Below, in pieces: positions 43,819-51,846 of a stretch of 64,000 bases of DNA. The stretch spans positions 2,704,501 through 2,768,500 of the forward strand of contig NZ_CP021434.1 of assembly GCF_002162355.1 (NCBI RefSeq), read 5' to 3'. The notes under the pieces were generated by a model. The model searched no databases and was not told the DNA's origin. It saw only the letters and a list, made by a program, of their open reading frames with translations. Both the position numbers and the translations under genes were made by a program. This DNA comes from Tumebacillus avium (GTDB taxonomy: Bacteria > Bacillota > Bacilli > Tumebacillales > Tumebacillaceae). Each line of letters starts with the position of its first letter. Positions within the stretch are counted from its first letter, which is position 1.

Positions 43819-44400
43819 ATGACAGTGTTATGGTTACTGATCATCAGTTATCTGCTCGGTTCGATTCCGACCGCCTTGATCGTCGGCAAATTGGGCTACG
43901 GCGTCGATATCCGCACCGTCGGCAGCGGCAACTTGGGAGGCACCAATACATTCCGTTCGCTGGGCTTGACGGCCGGTCTGATCGTGACGGTGATCGACGT
44001 GCTGAAAGGGACGGCTGCAGCGGCGCTGCCGTATACGATGAACGTCGATCTGCACCCGATGCTCGCAGGTCTGCCTGCTGTGATCGGGCATTGTTTCCCG
44101 ATCTTCGCCGGGTTTCGCGGCGGCAAAGCGGTGGCGACATCGGCCGGCGTCCTGCTGCTGGTCAGCCCCTTGTGCTTTGCAATCGCGGCGGTAGGCTTTT
44201 TCTCGACGCTTTACCTGTCCAAGTATGTCTCGCTGGCCTCGATTCTGGCCGTGATCTTCGCCCATACATATGCGATCTTCTTCGGTGATAAAATTCTTTC
44301 GATCGTCACCTTTGCCCTTGTCGTATTTATTCTCTGGCTGCACCGCGCCAACATCGAACGGATCGTAAACGGTAGTGAGCGCAAGATCACCTGGATGTAG
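43819..44400 (+). CDS. plsY: acyl-phosphate glycerol-3-phosphate acyltransferase PlsY
   Basis: 193 residues from ATG 43819, 11 nt after AAGGAGG (the earlier in-frame ATG overlaps that site). Polytopic membrane enzyme with SYLLGSIPTALIVGK, TVGSGNLGGTNTFRSLG and FPIFAGFRGGKAVATSAGVL, the conserved PlsY loops. It starts phospholipid synthesis from acyl-phosphate. Confidence 0.94.
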   Translation: MTVLWLLIISYLLGSIPTALIVGKLGYGVDIRTVGSGNLGGTNTFRSLGLTAGLIVTVIDVLKGTAAAALPYTMNVDLHPMLAGLPAVIGHCFPIFAGFRGGKAVATSAGVLLLVSPLCFAIAAVGFFSTLYLSKYVSLASILAVIFAHTYAIFFGDKILSIVTFALVVFILWLHRANIERIVNGSERKITWM

Positions 44401-44414
44401 AATGACGAATGAAT

Positions 44415-44447
44415 AAAGACCCCGATTCTAAAAGAATTGGGGTCTTT
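44415..44447. terminator. bidirectional terminator
   Basis: AAAGACCCC-g-ATTCT / AGAAT-t-GGGGTCTTT; between plsY and the minus-strand microprotein gene. Confidence 0.88.
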
Positions 44448-44475
44448 AATTCGAATAGCCGGGCAGCCTGTTGTT

Positions 44476-44589
44476 TCATTTTTTCTCTCTTTCCAACTCT
44501 TCTACCCGTTCCTCAAGTTTACGGATTCTCATATTCAACATGTAGAACACAGGAAGATATGCAATTACCAGTGTGATTGCCCAACCCAT
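44476..44589 (-). CDS. 37-residue membrane microprotein
   Basis: Minus-strand frame with an excellent ribosome site (AAGGAGGTCAAAAA before ATG 44589). The product starts MGWAITLVIAYLPVFYMLNM (one membrane helix) and ends with a charged heptad-like helix (RIRKLEERVEELEREKK). A terminator follows about 30 nt later. Length, ribosome site and amphipathic design argue for a real gene; family unknown. Confidence 0.7.
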   Translation of the reverse strand: MGWAITLVIAYLPVFYMLNMRIRKLEERVEELEREKK

Positions 44590-44727
44590 TTTTTGACCTC
44601 CTTATGAATTCAAATGTTTGACAAATATGTATATACTTATTTCCCGAATACCTTTGAGTTTCCTGTTGATACACGGGAAGCATTTTTTCGTGCCTGTCCC
44701 AGTATGTATCAGGGAGGGGGACTGATC

Positions 44728-45162
44728 ATGGAGCAGATCTATTTTCAGGAGCAAGTGAGCGGCACCGACGTGCTGATTTCGGACAAGGTGCTGCGCTTCG
44801 GACAGAAGACGTTCGTCAGCGAGCAGGTGACAACGGTTGATATCAAGAAAAGTGTGACGCGCAAAAATGTGCTGTTCTATTATTTCGTTGTCTGTTTCGG
44901 GTCGTACCTGGCGCTGCAAGAGCGCATCCTGACCTTTGCCGTATCGGATGCCTTGCGCATGGCCGGCTTCGCGGCGGCAGCGCTCTGCATTTTGCTGATC
45001 TGGCTGCAAGGGCGCAAGCAGACCCAGTACATCCTGCGCCTCGGCTCCTCGTCCGGCGTGGCAGATGCGTTCTCGACGCAGGATGCCAAGGCGGCCGTGC
45101 TGCTGCTCGACGAGATCAATGCGGCGCTTTCCAGACGCGAACAAGAAAAGACCCTCGGATGA
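44728..45162 (+). CDS. DUF6232-like membrane protein
   Basis: 144 residues from ATG 44728 after AGGGAGGGGGA. N-terminal beta-rich segment, two central hydrophobic helices (VLFYYFVVCFGSYLAL and MAGFAAAALCILLIWL), then a soluble C-terminal part with LLDEINAAL. This order resembles DUF6232 proteins. The TGA stop lies in the loop of the downstream terminator. Confidence 0.7.
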   Translation: MEQIYFQEQVSGTDVLISDKVLRFGQKTFVSEQVTTVDIKKSVTRKNVLFYYFVVCFGSYLALQERILTFAVSDALRMAGFAAAALCILLIWLQGRKQTQYILRLGSSSGVADAFSTQDAKAAVLLLDEINAALSRREQEKTLG

Positions 45163-45172
45163 GGGTCTTTTT
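45146..45172 (+). repeat. terminator copy 1, left 27-bp direct repeat of the island
   Basis: A hairpin AAAAGACCCTC-GGAT-GAGGGTCTTTTT. The same 27 bases occur once more at 50023-50049 in the same orientation. It ends the DUF6232-like gene, whose stop codon is in the loop. Confidence 0.9.
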
Positions 45173-45189
45173 GATGCTTGTTTGACTAG

Positions 45190-45474
45190 CTATGCGATCT
45201 GGTAGCAATAACCCTGAATGCAGATTCTATCACGTTCACACCAGCAGCCTGTTGCATTGCAAACTCTATGATAACCGATTCCGCATGGTACATCAGGTGC
45301 GATAGACTTGACGCCCATGGCGGAGGGAAGGAGGCATCGGCACCCTCTCTCGTCACAAACTAAAATCCAACCCGACGGACAAAAAGGAACAAATGCATAA
45401 GTCTGCTGCGGATTAACATTTGCCAAGAGATTGGTTCCTTGTGGATACGCCGACCGTCTTCTTTTTCTACACAA
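45190..45474 (-). CDS. cysteine-rich small protein
   Basis: About 94 residues from TTG 45474, 9 nt after AGGAGG (an ATG at 45492 lies before that ribosome site). A basic N-terminus (CRKRRR) is followed by about twelve cysteines in pairs: PFCPSGWILVCDERGCRCLL, then VPCGIGYHRVCNATGCWC and a final CIQGYCYQ. The repeat C..G(W/Y)..VC...GC.C occurs twice. Such spacing suggests a disulfide-rich or metal-binding coat or exported protein; no known family. Confidence 0.6.
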   Translation of the reverse strand: MCRKRRRSAYPQGTNLLANVNPQQTYAFVPFCPSGWILVCDERGCRCLLPSAMGVKSIAPDVPCGIGYHRVCNATGCWCERDRICIQGYCYQIA

Positions 45475-45694
45475 GATTGAACGCCTCCTCATGCTACCTG
45501 ATTGGGTTCACATAGGCATGCTATTCCAATCTTCTACAAAAAGCTACACGACGCTCGACAAATGGGTTTTTGTCATCAGGATGGCGCTTTTAGAACGGTC
45601 TTGTTCGGTTAGAAGCCACAAGTAATCCGAAAAAGGACTCACTTCATTGCCCTTGAAGATATAAGAATAGAGTTGGAAATCTTCTCGAAAGGGC

Positions 45695-46224
45695 TTGGTC
45701 AGTTTGGAAGAAGTATACAACGGCATGTTGGCTATCGAGGCTTTAAAAAAGCGACTACAGACTTCCCCGGAAATTGTTGTTCAACTTGAGTCGGGTCATC
45801 TGGAAAACGTCACTTTCCGCTTTCAAGAACCTGCCAGTAGGAAGGAGCTGCATGCATTCAGCGAACATAAAGGATGGGTATTGCCTCCTGATTACAAAGC
45901 CTTCCTCGAGCGCCATAACGGAGCCATGCTCTTCACCCATCCTCGTAACGGTGGTGGGATGGAACTGCTCTCTACCGAAAGAATTTTCCTTGCAAACAAT
46001 GCTTATGATGTTTTGCCCGATTTTGCGTATCCAGTTGGTTACGCCAATTTCCAATTTTGATCTGTATTGATTCGGAGCGTTGCAAGGCAGGACGTGAAGA
46101 CTATCTGTTTTGGCAAAGCTGTTTGACCCAGTATGAGCATGCGGTCTATCTCAACTCGAACTTTTCCACTTGGCTGGATCGTTATATTATTGCTCAAGGG
46201 GCGGAGTTTTGGTTTTGGAAATGA
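45695..46224 (+). pseudogene. SMI1/KNR4-like immunity gene, frameshifted
   Basis: The first frame (45695 or TTG 45704 to 46060) carries the SMI1/KNR4 core: SRKELHAFSEHKGWVLPPDY and KAFLERHNGAMLFTHPRNG. It stops after YANFQF. One extra T in the T4 run at 46056-46059 would join it to a second frame reading LICIDSERCKAGREDYLFW and ending FSTWLDRYIIAQGAEFWFW at 46224, the usual SMI1 end. SMI1 proteins are commonly immunity proteins of polymorphic toxins; no toxin is nearby. Confidence 0.78.
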
Positions 46225-46225
46225 T

Positions 46226-46271
46226 AAATACAGAAAAAGCTGCCTAATAATCGGCAGCTTTTTCTGTATTT
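46226..46271. terminator. long bidirectional terminator
   Basis: AAATACAGAAAAAGCTGCC / GGCAGCTTTTTCTGTATTT, a perfect 19-bp stem. Confidence 0.9.
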
Positions 46272-46289
46272 GATTGCTTGCTAGACGGA

Positions 46290-47591
46290 TCATTTTTGGG
46301 GGCTACGAAGGAAGATTCCTCGTTGTTCTAATTGTTCCATCAAATACTGATGAAACTGCTCTAACCGTTCAAAAGACTCCTGATGCCTCCCTTGATCGCG
46401 CAAGAAGTGACAGAGACACATTGTGACTTCCTCTAGTTGATCGAGTTTGCCGTTGCGTTTAAAAATGGCAATTGCGTTATCAAGGTATGCAGTGCCTTTG
46501 TTTGTATCCTGTTGCTCGAAACAAATCAGGGCAAGAATGTGAAAAACATGTCCCATTGTAGAGTGCTGTGGAGGTAGTTTGAGCTTTGCTTTTTTCGCGT
46601 GTATCCATGCTTGATCGAATTCACCGTTTTCTACATAGATAAGGGCCAAATCTGCCAAAACTTGACCGGTTCTTGTTGTATCTCCTTTCTCCTCATATTT
46701 TTCGGTTAGCAGGAGCAATTCTTTTATGGAGCGTTCCACATCGTGCTTGCTACGTGTGAGCATTATCAATTTTTGTGCCCACTCTTGATACAGGTCGGCA
46801 TCGTTTTGTTCTTCAAGTAGCAGACATGCTTTTGTGGCACATTCATCCGCACTTTCAAAGTTCCCTCGACGATAATGAGCATCGGCCAATTTGAGTAACA
46901 TTTTTCCGCGATCAAGCGTATTGAGTTCGAGTAGATGCAACGCCTTTTCGTAAAAATCGGTCGCTTGGGAGAGTCTGCCTGTATTTTCGTAAAGGCTTGC
47001 CAACTGTACGAGAACTTTTGCCCGAAGTGATGAATCAATGTTCTCAGTCTTCTCTATCTCCTCATAAGCGTTCGTTGTGTGGTATATGGCGATGGCATAG
47101 TCATTATTCTTGCGATATGCGCTCCCGAGATGAAGCTGTGAGAGGATGAGAAGTTCTTTGTCGTTACGGATAAATGCCCACTCGTACACTTGTGTTAGAT
47201 GAGGAATTGCTTCAGATGCATTGCCTAGCTCTAGATAGCAGTAGGCGATTTCAAGCTGAAGCTTAATTTTAGAGATATGGTGATTGTCCGATGTTAGCAA
47301 TTCTTTCAGAAGGGGAATCGCAGAACGAAACTCTTTCGAACGAACAAGACCCACTGCCATCTTGTACTTGCTGCTATGTTCAAGTCCAAGCCCGACGTCT
47401 TTGAGCAAGTGTTCCAAAGGAACTTCAAGACGATCGGCGATTGCGTATAAAACTTTGTAGGAAGGGCGGGCACGATCGCTTTCAATCTGAGAAATCATGC
47501 TGGGTGTACATATGTCTTTACCAAGATCAATCTGGGTAAGTCCCTTCTTTTGTCTCAAGTCCCGGATTCTCTGTCCAAGAGAATTCATCAC
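46290..47591 (-). CDS. HTH-TPR transcriptional regulator, no adjacent peptide
   Basis: A 433-residue paralogue of the protein at 3783. Xre-type HTH in residues 1-65 (LGQRIRDLRQKKGLTQIDLG, SQIESDRARPSYKVL), then TPR repeats (for example LEIAYCYLELGNASEAIPHL). A terminator begins 19 nt after the stop, so there is no room for a pro-peptide gene. It is divergent from the HTH-TPR/peptide pair at 47792. Ligand and targets unknown. Confidence 0.82.
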   Translation of the reverse strand: MMNSLGQRIRDLRQKKGLTQIDLGKDICTPSMISQIESDRARPSYKVLYAIADRLEVPLEHLLKDVGLGLEHSSKYKMAVGLVRSKEFRSAIPLLKELLTSDNHHISKIKLQLEIAYCYLELGNASEAIPHLTQVYEWAFIRNDKELLILSQLHLGSAYRKNNDYAIAIYHTTNAYEEIEKTENIDSSLRAKVLVQLASLYENTGRLSQATDFYEKALHLLELNTLDRGKMLLKLADAHYRRGNFESADECATKACLLLEEQNDADLYQEWAQKLIMLTRSKHDVERSIKELLLLTEKYEEKGDTTRTGQVLADLALIYVENGEFDQAWIHAKKAKLKLPPQHSTMGHVFHILALICFEQQDTNKGTAYLDNAIAIFKRNGKLDQLEEVTMCLCHFLRDQGRHQESFERLEQFHQYLMEQLEQRGIFLRSPQK

Positions 47592-47627
47592 TCCACCTCT
47601 TTCACAAATGTTTTAAATATCCATTGT

Positions 47628-47642
47628 CTCGTTTAAAACGAG
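47628..47642. promoter_or_regulatory. inverted repeat upstream of the minus-strand HTH-TPR gene
   Basis: CTCGTTT-A-AAACGAG, perfect 7-bp arms, 37 nt before the start at 47591. Position and symmetry suggest an operator, perhaps for autoregulation. Confidence 0.5.
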
Positions 47643-47726
47643 TATAGAAGTCGAAGTTTCCCCCAAGCAATACCAGAACAAGTACTTGGGATTAATACTG
47701 GTTAAGTTCGATTTGGTTAATATCGG

Positions 47727-47755
47727 TTGTGTAAACAAATGAGTCTGGGTATTAT
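47727..47755 (+). promoter_or_regulatory. promoter of the second HTH-TPR/peptide cassette
   Basis: TTGTGT (47727-47732), 17-bp spacer, TATTAT (47750-47755). The -35 region TTGTGTAAACAAATGA nearly repeats the motif at 2224-2237. Confidence 0.65.
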
Positions 47756-47791
47756 ATTTATAGGGACTTTTCACAAAAGGAGAGAAATTAT

Positions 47792-49108
47792 GTGGGTGTT
47801 CAGGAGATCGAGAGTGTTGGTCAAAGAATTAGGAGACTGAGGATTGAGAGAGGTTTGAGTCAAGTCGACCTTGCTGAACAGGTAGGCGTGTCGGACCGCT
47901 GGATAAGCCAAATTGAAAAAGGGAAGGCGACAGCATCGCCTGAACTTTTGAATAAAGTAGCAACGATTTTCAAAGTGCCAGTCATGGAGATTTTGCAACA
48001 GGAGGATCAATACTTTGAACTGGTAAGCCGGTTGAAGCTGGTGGAGGTCTTATTGGAATCGAAAAGTCCCACACAAGCTGAGGCGATCATCGCTGTACTT
48101 GGTACACTAGAAAATTTGTCTCGTGCAGATCAGACGCTTTTACAAACACTTGATGGAGAATGCAAATATCAACTTGGCCGATATGATGAAAGTCTTGCTA
48201 TCCTTCAACCATTAGCGGATAAACTGGAATCGGATAACTACCGAGACGTACATATCCTTGCAAAGATCAGAAATATCATGGGCAGTTCGTATTTTCAAAA
48301 ACAGCACTTCACAAATGCCCATTACAACTACCGGAAAGCATACGATCTCATTAATCAATTTGTACACTTCGATGCATTAGCTGCTAAAATCTCCTACAAC
48401 GTTGCTGTCACCCTTCTGAAACAAGAGAGCTTTCAGGAATCGATCTATTACTTCGAACGCTCCTATTGTTACTTCAAAGAGAACAACAAAGCAGATGAGT
48501 TGGTTCACACGACGATCTCACAAGGGATCGCCTATCAGCATCTCCAAGAGTTCGAAAAGGCAATCGAGTATTTTAATTACGCGAAGGCGCTTTTGCAAAT
48601 CAAAAACCAAAACCGGCTATTAGCGATTGTTGAACATACTATAGCTTCGGAAATCACTGCAAAAGAAGATCCAGAGCTAGCCTTGGAGCAACTAATGAAA
48701 TGTATCCCGATCTTGGCTTGTGAAAAGGATTATTCAAGAATGGTTTTGATCTATTCCAAAGCAGCAGAGATAAATCTTAGACTTCAAAGATGGGATGAGG
48801 GGTCAGTTTGTCTCAATCAAGCTGGGGAACTAGTAAACAACTATGCTTTACATCAAGAAGCAGTCACAGGCGTCTTTCATAGAATTCGGGCAGAATTTTA
48901 TTATAAAAGTCAGAGTTTTGATCAATCGCTAAGCGATGCATTTATTGCATCGGAAATATTTGCTACAATTGGTTTACTGAAAGAACAGGCAATGGCACTA
49001 CAATTAGCTGTTGATTCATATCATCAGTTAGGTCATTTGGAAAAGGCATTGCAACTTTCTAAGGAATGTAATGCACTACTTCTTGATTATAGTAAAAAGG
49101 GGATTTGA
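47792..49108 (+). CDS. HTH-TPR peptide-responsive regulator (RRNPP type)
   Basis: A 438-residue protein with a standard Xre HTH (VGQRIRRLRIERGLSQVDLA, then DRWISQIEKGKATASPELL) followed by TPR-like repeats through residue 430 (GECKYQLGRYDESLAILQPL, SYFQKQHFTNAHYNYRKAYD and others). The start codon at 47792 follows AAAGGAGAG. A 41-codon secreted peptide gene begins 4 nt after its stop. This is the typical receptor/pheromone arrangement, like that at 2311-3626, although the two receptors differ in HTH type. Confidence 0.86.
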   Translation: MGVQEIESVGQRIRRLRIERGLSQVDLAEQVGVSDRWISQIEKGKATASPELLNKVATIFKVPVMEILQQEDQYFELVSRLKLVEVLLESKSPTQAEAIIAVLGTLENLSRADQTLLQTLDGECKYQLGRYDESLAILQPLADKLESDNYRDVHILAKIRNIMGSSYFQKQHFTNAHYNYRKAYDLINQFVHFDALAAKISYNVAVTLLKQESFQESIYYFERSYCYFKENNKADELVHTTISQGIAYQHLQEFEKAIEYFNYAKALLQIKNQNRLLAIVEHTIASEITAKEDPELALEQLMKCIPILACEKDYSRMVLIYSKAAEINLRLQRWDEGSVCLNQAGELVNNYALHQEAVTGVFHRIRAEFYYKSQSFDQSLSDAFIASEIFATIGLLKEQAMALQLAVDSYHQLGHLEKALQLSKECNALLLDYSKKGI

Positions 49109-49112
49109 CTTC

Positions 49113-49238
49113 GTGAAAAAAATAATCGGATTACTGTTTATCGTTACAGTTCTGCTGGGGGTCGTTGATCTACAAAGCAAAGAGGAGGCATATATTGACA
49201 CCCCTGGCCCGTTAACTATTTCGAAATTATTCACCTAA
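49113..49238 (+). CDS. secreted signalling pro-peptide (Phr-like)
   Basis: A 41-residue product from GTG 49113; AAAAGGGG lies inside the end of the regulator gene, suggesting coupled translation. Basic start (MKK), hydrophobic core (IIGLLFIVTVLLGVV) and a polar C-terminus ending TPGPLTISKLFT. Same size, start codon (GTG AAA AAA) and design as the peptide at 3498, but a different C-terminal sequence, as expected for a private signal. The mature part is probably within the last dozen residues. Confidence 0.8.
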   Translation: MKKIIGLLFIVTVLLGVVDLQSKEEAYIDTPGPLTISKLFT

Positions 49239-49251
49239 AATTAGGTGGAAA

Positions 49252-49283
49252 AGCCCTTCTCTCATGTTGAGGAGGGTTTATTT
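49252..49283 (+). terminator. intrinsic terminator
   Basis: AAGCCCTTCTC / GAGGAGGGTTT (one G-T pair) with a T-rich end. Confidence 0.65.
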
Positions 49284-49308
49284 TAATATCTTTATTGGAG
49301 GTGTTTTG

Positions 49309-50013
49309 GTGCAAATCGACTGGTACTCAGTATTATTATCTGTGTTAGTAACAAGTGGCATTGGAACTTTTCTATTTCAGACCTTTATAAGAAATAAAAT
49401 TAAAAACCTTTTTGATAAGAATCTTGAGAGTCATAGGCACACTTTAATGCTTATCACTGAGGAAACAAAATTTGATTTTCAGCGGAGGATTCAAGATTTT
49501 TCTCTCTTTACTTCGAAGAAGCACGAAGCATATCAAGAGTTGTATAAATTAATATTGATTGCTAATGGGAAGGTACTCAGTTTCTCTGGAGGATTCAAGT
49601 CAGAATTATCGTTTGAAGAGTTTTCAAAAGAGGATTTAGAGAAGTATATGACGGATAAGAAGGTTGTTTCGGGGAAAATGAAATATCTTCTTGAGATGTT
49701 GGAGTCTAACAGAAGAAAGGCAATAAAGGAGATGAAGGAATACATTTTGATGATTGATTTTCAAAAGGCATGGCATTCAATAAACGAAGCCCGGAATCTT
49801 CTCCTAATAAATGAGCTGTACCTATCGGATGAAGTTTCAAAGTCATCAAAGGATGTACTAAATATCATTGATCAATTGCTGTATTACTACGAATCACGGG
49901 ATAAAGAGGATGTAAAAAATATCCAAATACTTGAATTGCAAAGACCGGGACAATTAGATCGTCTGAAAACATTGATGAGAGAAGAATTAGCTGGTATCTC
50001 AAAGGATAATTAG
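49309..50013 (+). CDS. membrane-anchored coiled-coil protein, unknown
   Basis: About 234 residues from GTG 49309, 5 nt after GGAGGTG. One N-terminal membrane helix (YSVLLSVLVTSGIGTFLF), then a charged, fully helical domain (KIKNLFDKNLESHRHTLMLI and onward). Very AT-rich. Such proteins occur in accessory regions, often without known role. It ends 10 nt before the right-hand 27-bp repeat. Confidence 0.65.
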   Translation: MQIDWYSVLLSVLVTSGIGTFLFQTFIRNKIKNLFDKNLESHRHTLMLITEETKFDFQRRIQDFSLFTSKKHEAYQELYKLILIANGKVLSFSGGFKSELSFEEFSKEDLEKYMTDKKVVSGKMKYLLEMLESNRRKAIKEMKEYILMIDFQKAWHSINEARNLLLINELYLSDEVSKSSKDVLNIIDQLLYYYESRDKEDVKNIQILELQRPGQLDRLKTLMREELAGISKDN

Positions 50014-50022
50014 AAATATGTA

Positions 50023-50049
50023 AAAAGACCCTCGGATGAGGGTCTTTTT
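50023..50049. repeat. terminator copy 2, right 27-bp direct repeat of the island
   Basis: Identical over 27 nt and in the same orientation as 45146-45172. The stop codon of the minus-strand gene at 50048 overlaps its last two bases, so this copy is the native end of that gene. Confidence 0.9.
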
Positions 50050-50488
50050 ATCTGTATCGAAACCCAAACAACTGCTGCCCTGTATTCGCGTCATACACCA
50101 AGTTGGACTCGGTATGGTCCGGAGGTGCGTCGCCCGGTTTGGACGAAGGTACGCCTTTGACGGGGAAGTGGCCGTACAGCGTGACGATATAGACAGGGCG
50201 CTTTTGATAACGGTCTTGGCCGCTGAGCAGCCAGTATTCGATGCCGACCTTGTGCTTGGGGTCGGCGAAGGTGCGGCCGGTGGCGATTTTGTAGATCTCG
50301 CGCTTGGAGAGCGCGGGCGTGTCGGCCGGCTGTTCGAGGGTGATGTCGAGGTTCGTTTGCAGCTTGGCCAGATCTTGATGGACAAGGTGAAAGCGGGGCA
50401 GGTACATCAGGTACAACAGCAGGCAGCTGAGCAAAAGCACGAGCAGGGTCAGGGACCCTGCTCGTCTTGCATTTCTGCTCATGCTCAT
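50048..50488 (-). CDS. single-pass membrane/exported protein, unknown
   Basis: 146 residues from ATG 50488 (MSMSRNARRAGSLTLLVLLL): positive N-terminus, one membrane helix (about 12-30), then an outside domain with ALSKREIYKIATGRTFADPK and VYIVTLYGHFPVKGV. It begins 2 nt after the MFS gene's stop, so both are one operon. Family not recognised. Confidence 0.7.
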   Translation of the reverse strand: MSMSRNARRAGSLTLLVLLLSCLLLYLMYLPRFHLVHQDLAKLQTNLDITLEQPADTPALSKREIYKIATGRTFADPKHKVGIEYWLLSGQDRYQKRPVYIVTLYGHFPVKGVPSSKPGDAPPDHTESNLVYDANTGQQLFGFRYR

Positions 50489-50490
50489 GC

Positions 50491-51846
50491 TTACACGATC
50501 TCCTTCGACCCGTCCGGCACTTTGCGCATCAGCCACATTCCGATCAGGACGAACAGGAGCAGCGAGAGGATCGCGATGCGCGAACCGAGGTCGCCGTAGT
50601 CGCGGAGCAGGTAGGTGATCACGCCCCAGACCATCGGGCCGATGATCGCGGAGACTTTGCCGGAGAGGGAGAAGAGGCCGAAGAACTCGCCGCGCTTCTC
50701 GACCGGGGACAGCTCGACGATCAAGGTGCGCGTCGACACCCAGGTCGAGCCCATGCCGATCCCGATCAGGATGCCGGTCACCCAGAACAGCGGCATCGTG
50801 TTCGCCACCGACGCGATGATCAGCGCCACCACCCACAGCCAGAGCACGACATAGATCGATTTCTTCGAACCGATCTTGTCGGTCACAAAGCCCATGATAA
50901 ACGACCCGACCACCGCAAACGCCGTCGCCACCAGCAGGAACAGGGTCAGCTGCGACGCCGACAAGCCCATCACGCCCTGCGCATAGACCGACATGAAGGC
51001 GATGACCGTGTTGATCGCATCGGTGAAGAAGAAGTAGGCGATCAGGAAGCGGAACAGCCCTTTGTACTCTTTCGCCGACTTGAAGGTGCGCCAGACGCGG
51101 CTGTAGCCTTCTTTGACGATCGAGCCTTGAAACGCCTGTCCGTCCGCCGCAGCGTCGCGGCGGTCTTTGACCATGAAGAACAGGGGCAGGGAGAAGACGA
51201 GGAACATCAAGGCGGTTGGCACAAACGCGTTTAGATTGACGCCGCCTTCCGTGCCCGGCGCAACGGGCGCTAAGTACAGCACCTTCGACACCCAGTCCGG
51301 CACGCCGCCGGTGACAAACGGGGTGATCGCCAAAAGCCCGATGATCGTCCCGACATAGCCAAGCGCCACGCCAAATCCGGAGATGCGCCCCATCTCGGAG
51401 CGGGAGCCAAGGTCGGTGATCTGCGCGTTGTAAAAGATCAGCGATGCGTTATACGCGAAGTTGGCGAGGATAAAAAGTCCCAATCCTACATATAAAATGG
51501 AAGGATGAGTGCCAAGCATCTGTCCAACTACCCCGATTGCACCCGTTGCGACAATCGACGTCAAAGCAAAGGTGATCAGATAAGGACGCTTTTTCTGCCG
51601 CACATCGATCAGCACGCCGAACAAAGGCGAAAGCAGTGCGATGAAGATCATCGAGATCGACACGGCGAAGGAGAACATGATGTCTTCCTGACCCAGCGTT
51701 TCGGTCACAAACAGCGGGAAATAGCGGGAGACGATGTTCATCGAAAAGATCGTGTTGGCGAGGTCGTACATGGCCCATGCCAAAATCGGCAAGGAGAAGA
51801 ACAGACTTGCGTTGCGGGAAGTGCCGCGTTCAATCTGCGGTTCCAT
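50491..51846 (-). CDS. MFS transporter, UMF1/Atg22-like
   Basis: A 451-residue protein with about 12 membrane helices. AWAMYDLANTIFSMNIVSRY at the N-terminus and GFGVALGYVGTIIGLLAI are typical of the UMF1 family of MFS transporters (PF11700). Substrate unknown. Confidence 0.86.
   Translation of the reverse strand: MEPQIERGTSRNASLFFSLPILAWAMYDLANTIFSMNIVSRYFPLFVTETLGQEDIMFSFAVSISMIFIALLSPLFGVLIDVRQKKRPYLITFALTSIVATGAIGVVGQMLGTHPSILYVGLGLFILANFAYNASLIFYNAQITDLGSRSEMGRISGFGVALGYVGTIIGLLAITPFVTGGVPDWVSKVLYLAPVAPGTEGGVNLNAFVPTALMFLVFSLPLFFMVKDRRDAAADGQAFQGSIVKEGYSRVWRTFKSAKEYKGLFRFLIAYFFFTDAINTVIAFMSVYAQGVMGLSASQLTLFLLVATAFAVVGSFIMGFVTDKIGSKKSIYVVLWLWVVALIIASVANTMPLFWVTGILIGIGMGSTWVSTRTLIVELSPVEKRGEFFGLFSLSGKVSAIIGPMVWGVITYLLRDYGDLGSRIAILSLLLFVLIGMWLMRKVPDGSKEIV

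Larger units (their letters stand above)
45173..50022. mobile_element. AT-rich accessory island between identical terminator repeats
   Basis: A 4.85-kb block of lower GC content than either side, exactly bounded by 27-bp direct repeats. Contents: Cys-rich protein, broken SMI1 gene, two HTH-TPR regulators, a signal peptide gene and a membrane coiled-coil protein. No integrase or transposase is present, so the insertion mechanism is unknown (homologous or site-specific recombination at the terminator). Confidence 0.5.

Noticed and set aside
45544..45726. Minus-strand 60-codon frame between the Cys-rich and SMI1 genes
   Set aside because: No ribosome site, it overlaps the start of the SMI1 frame, and no family match; possibly a remnant but not supportable.
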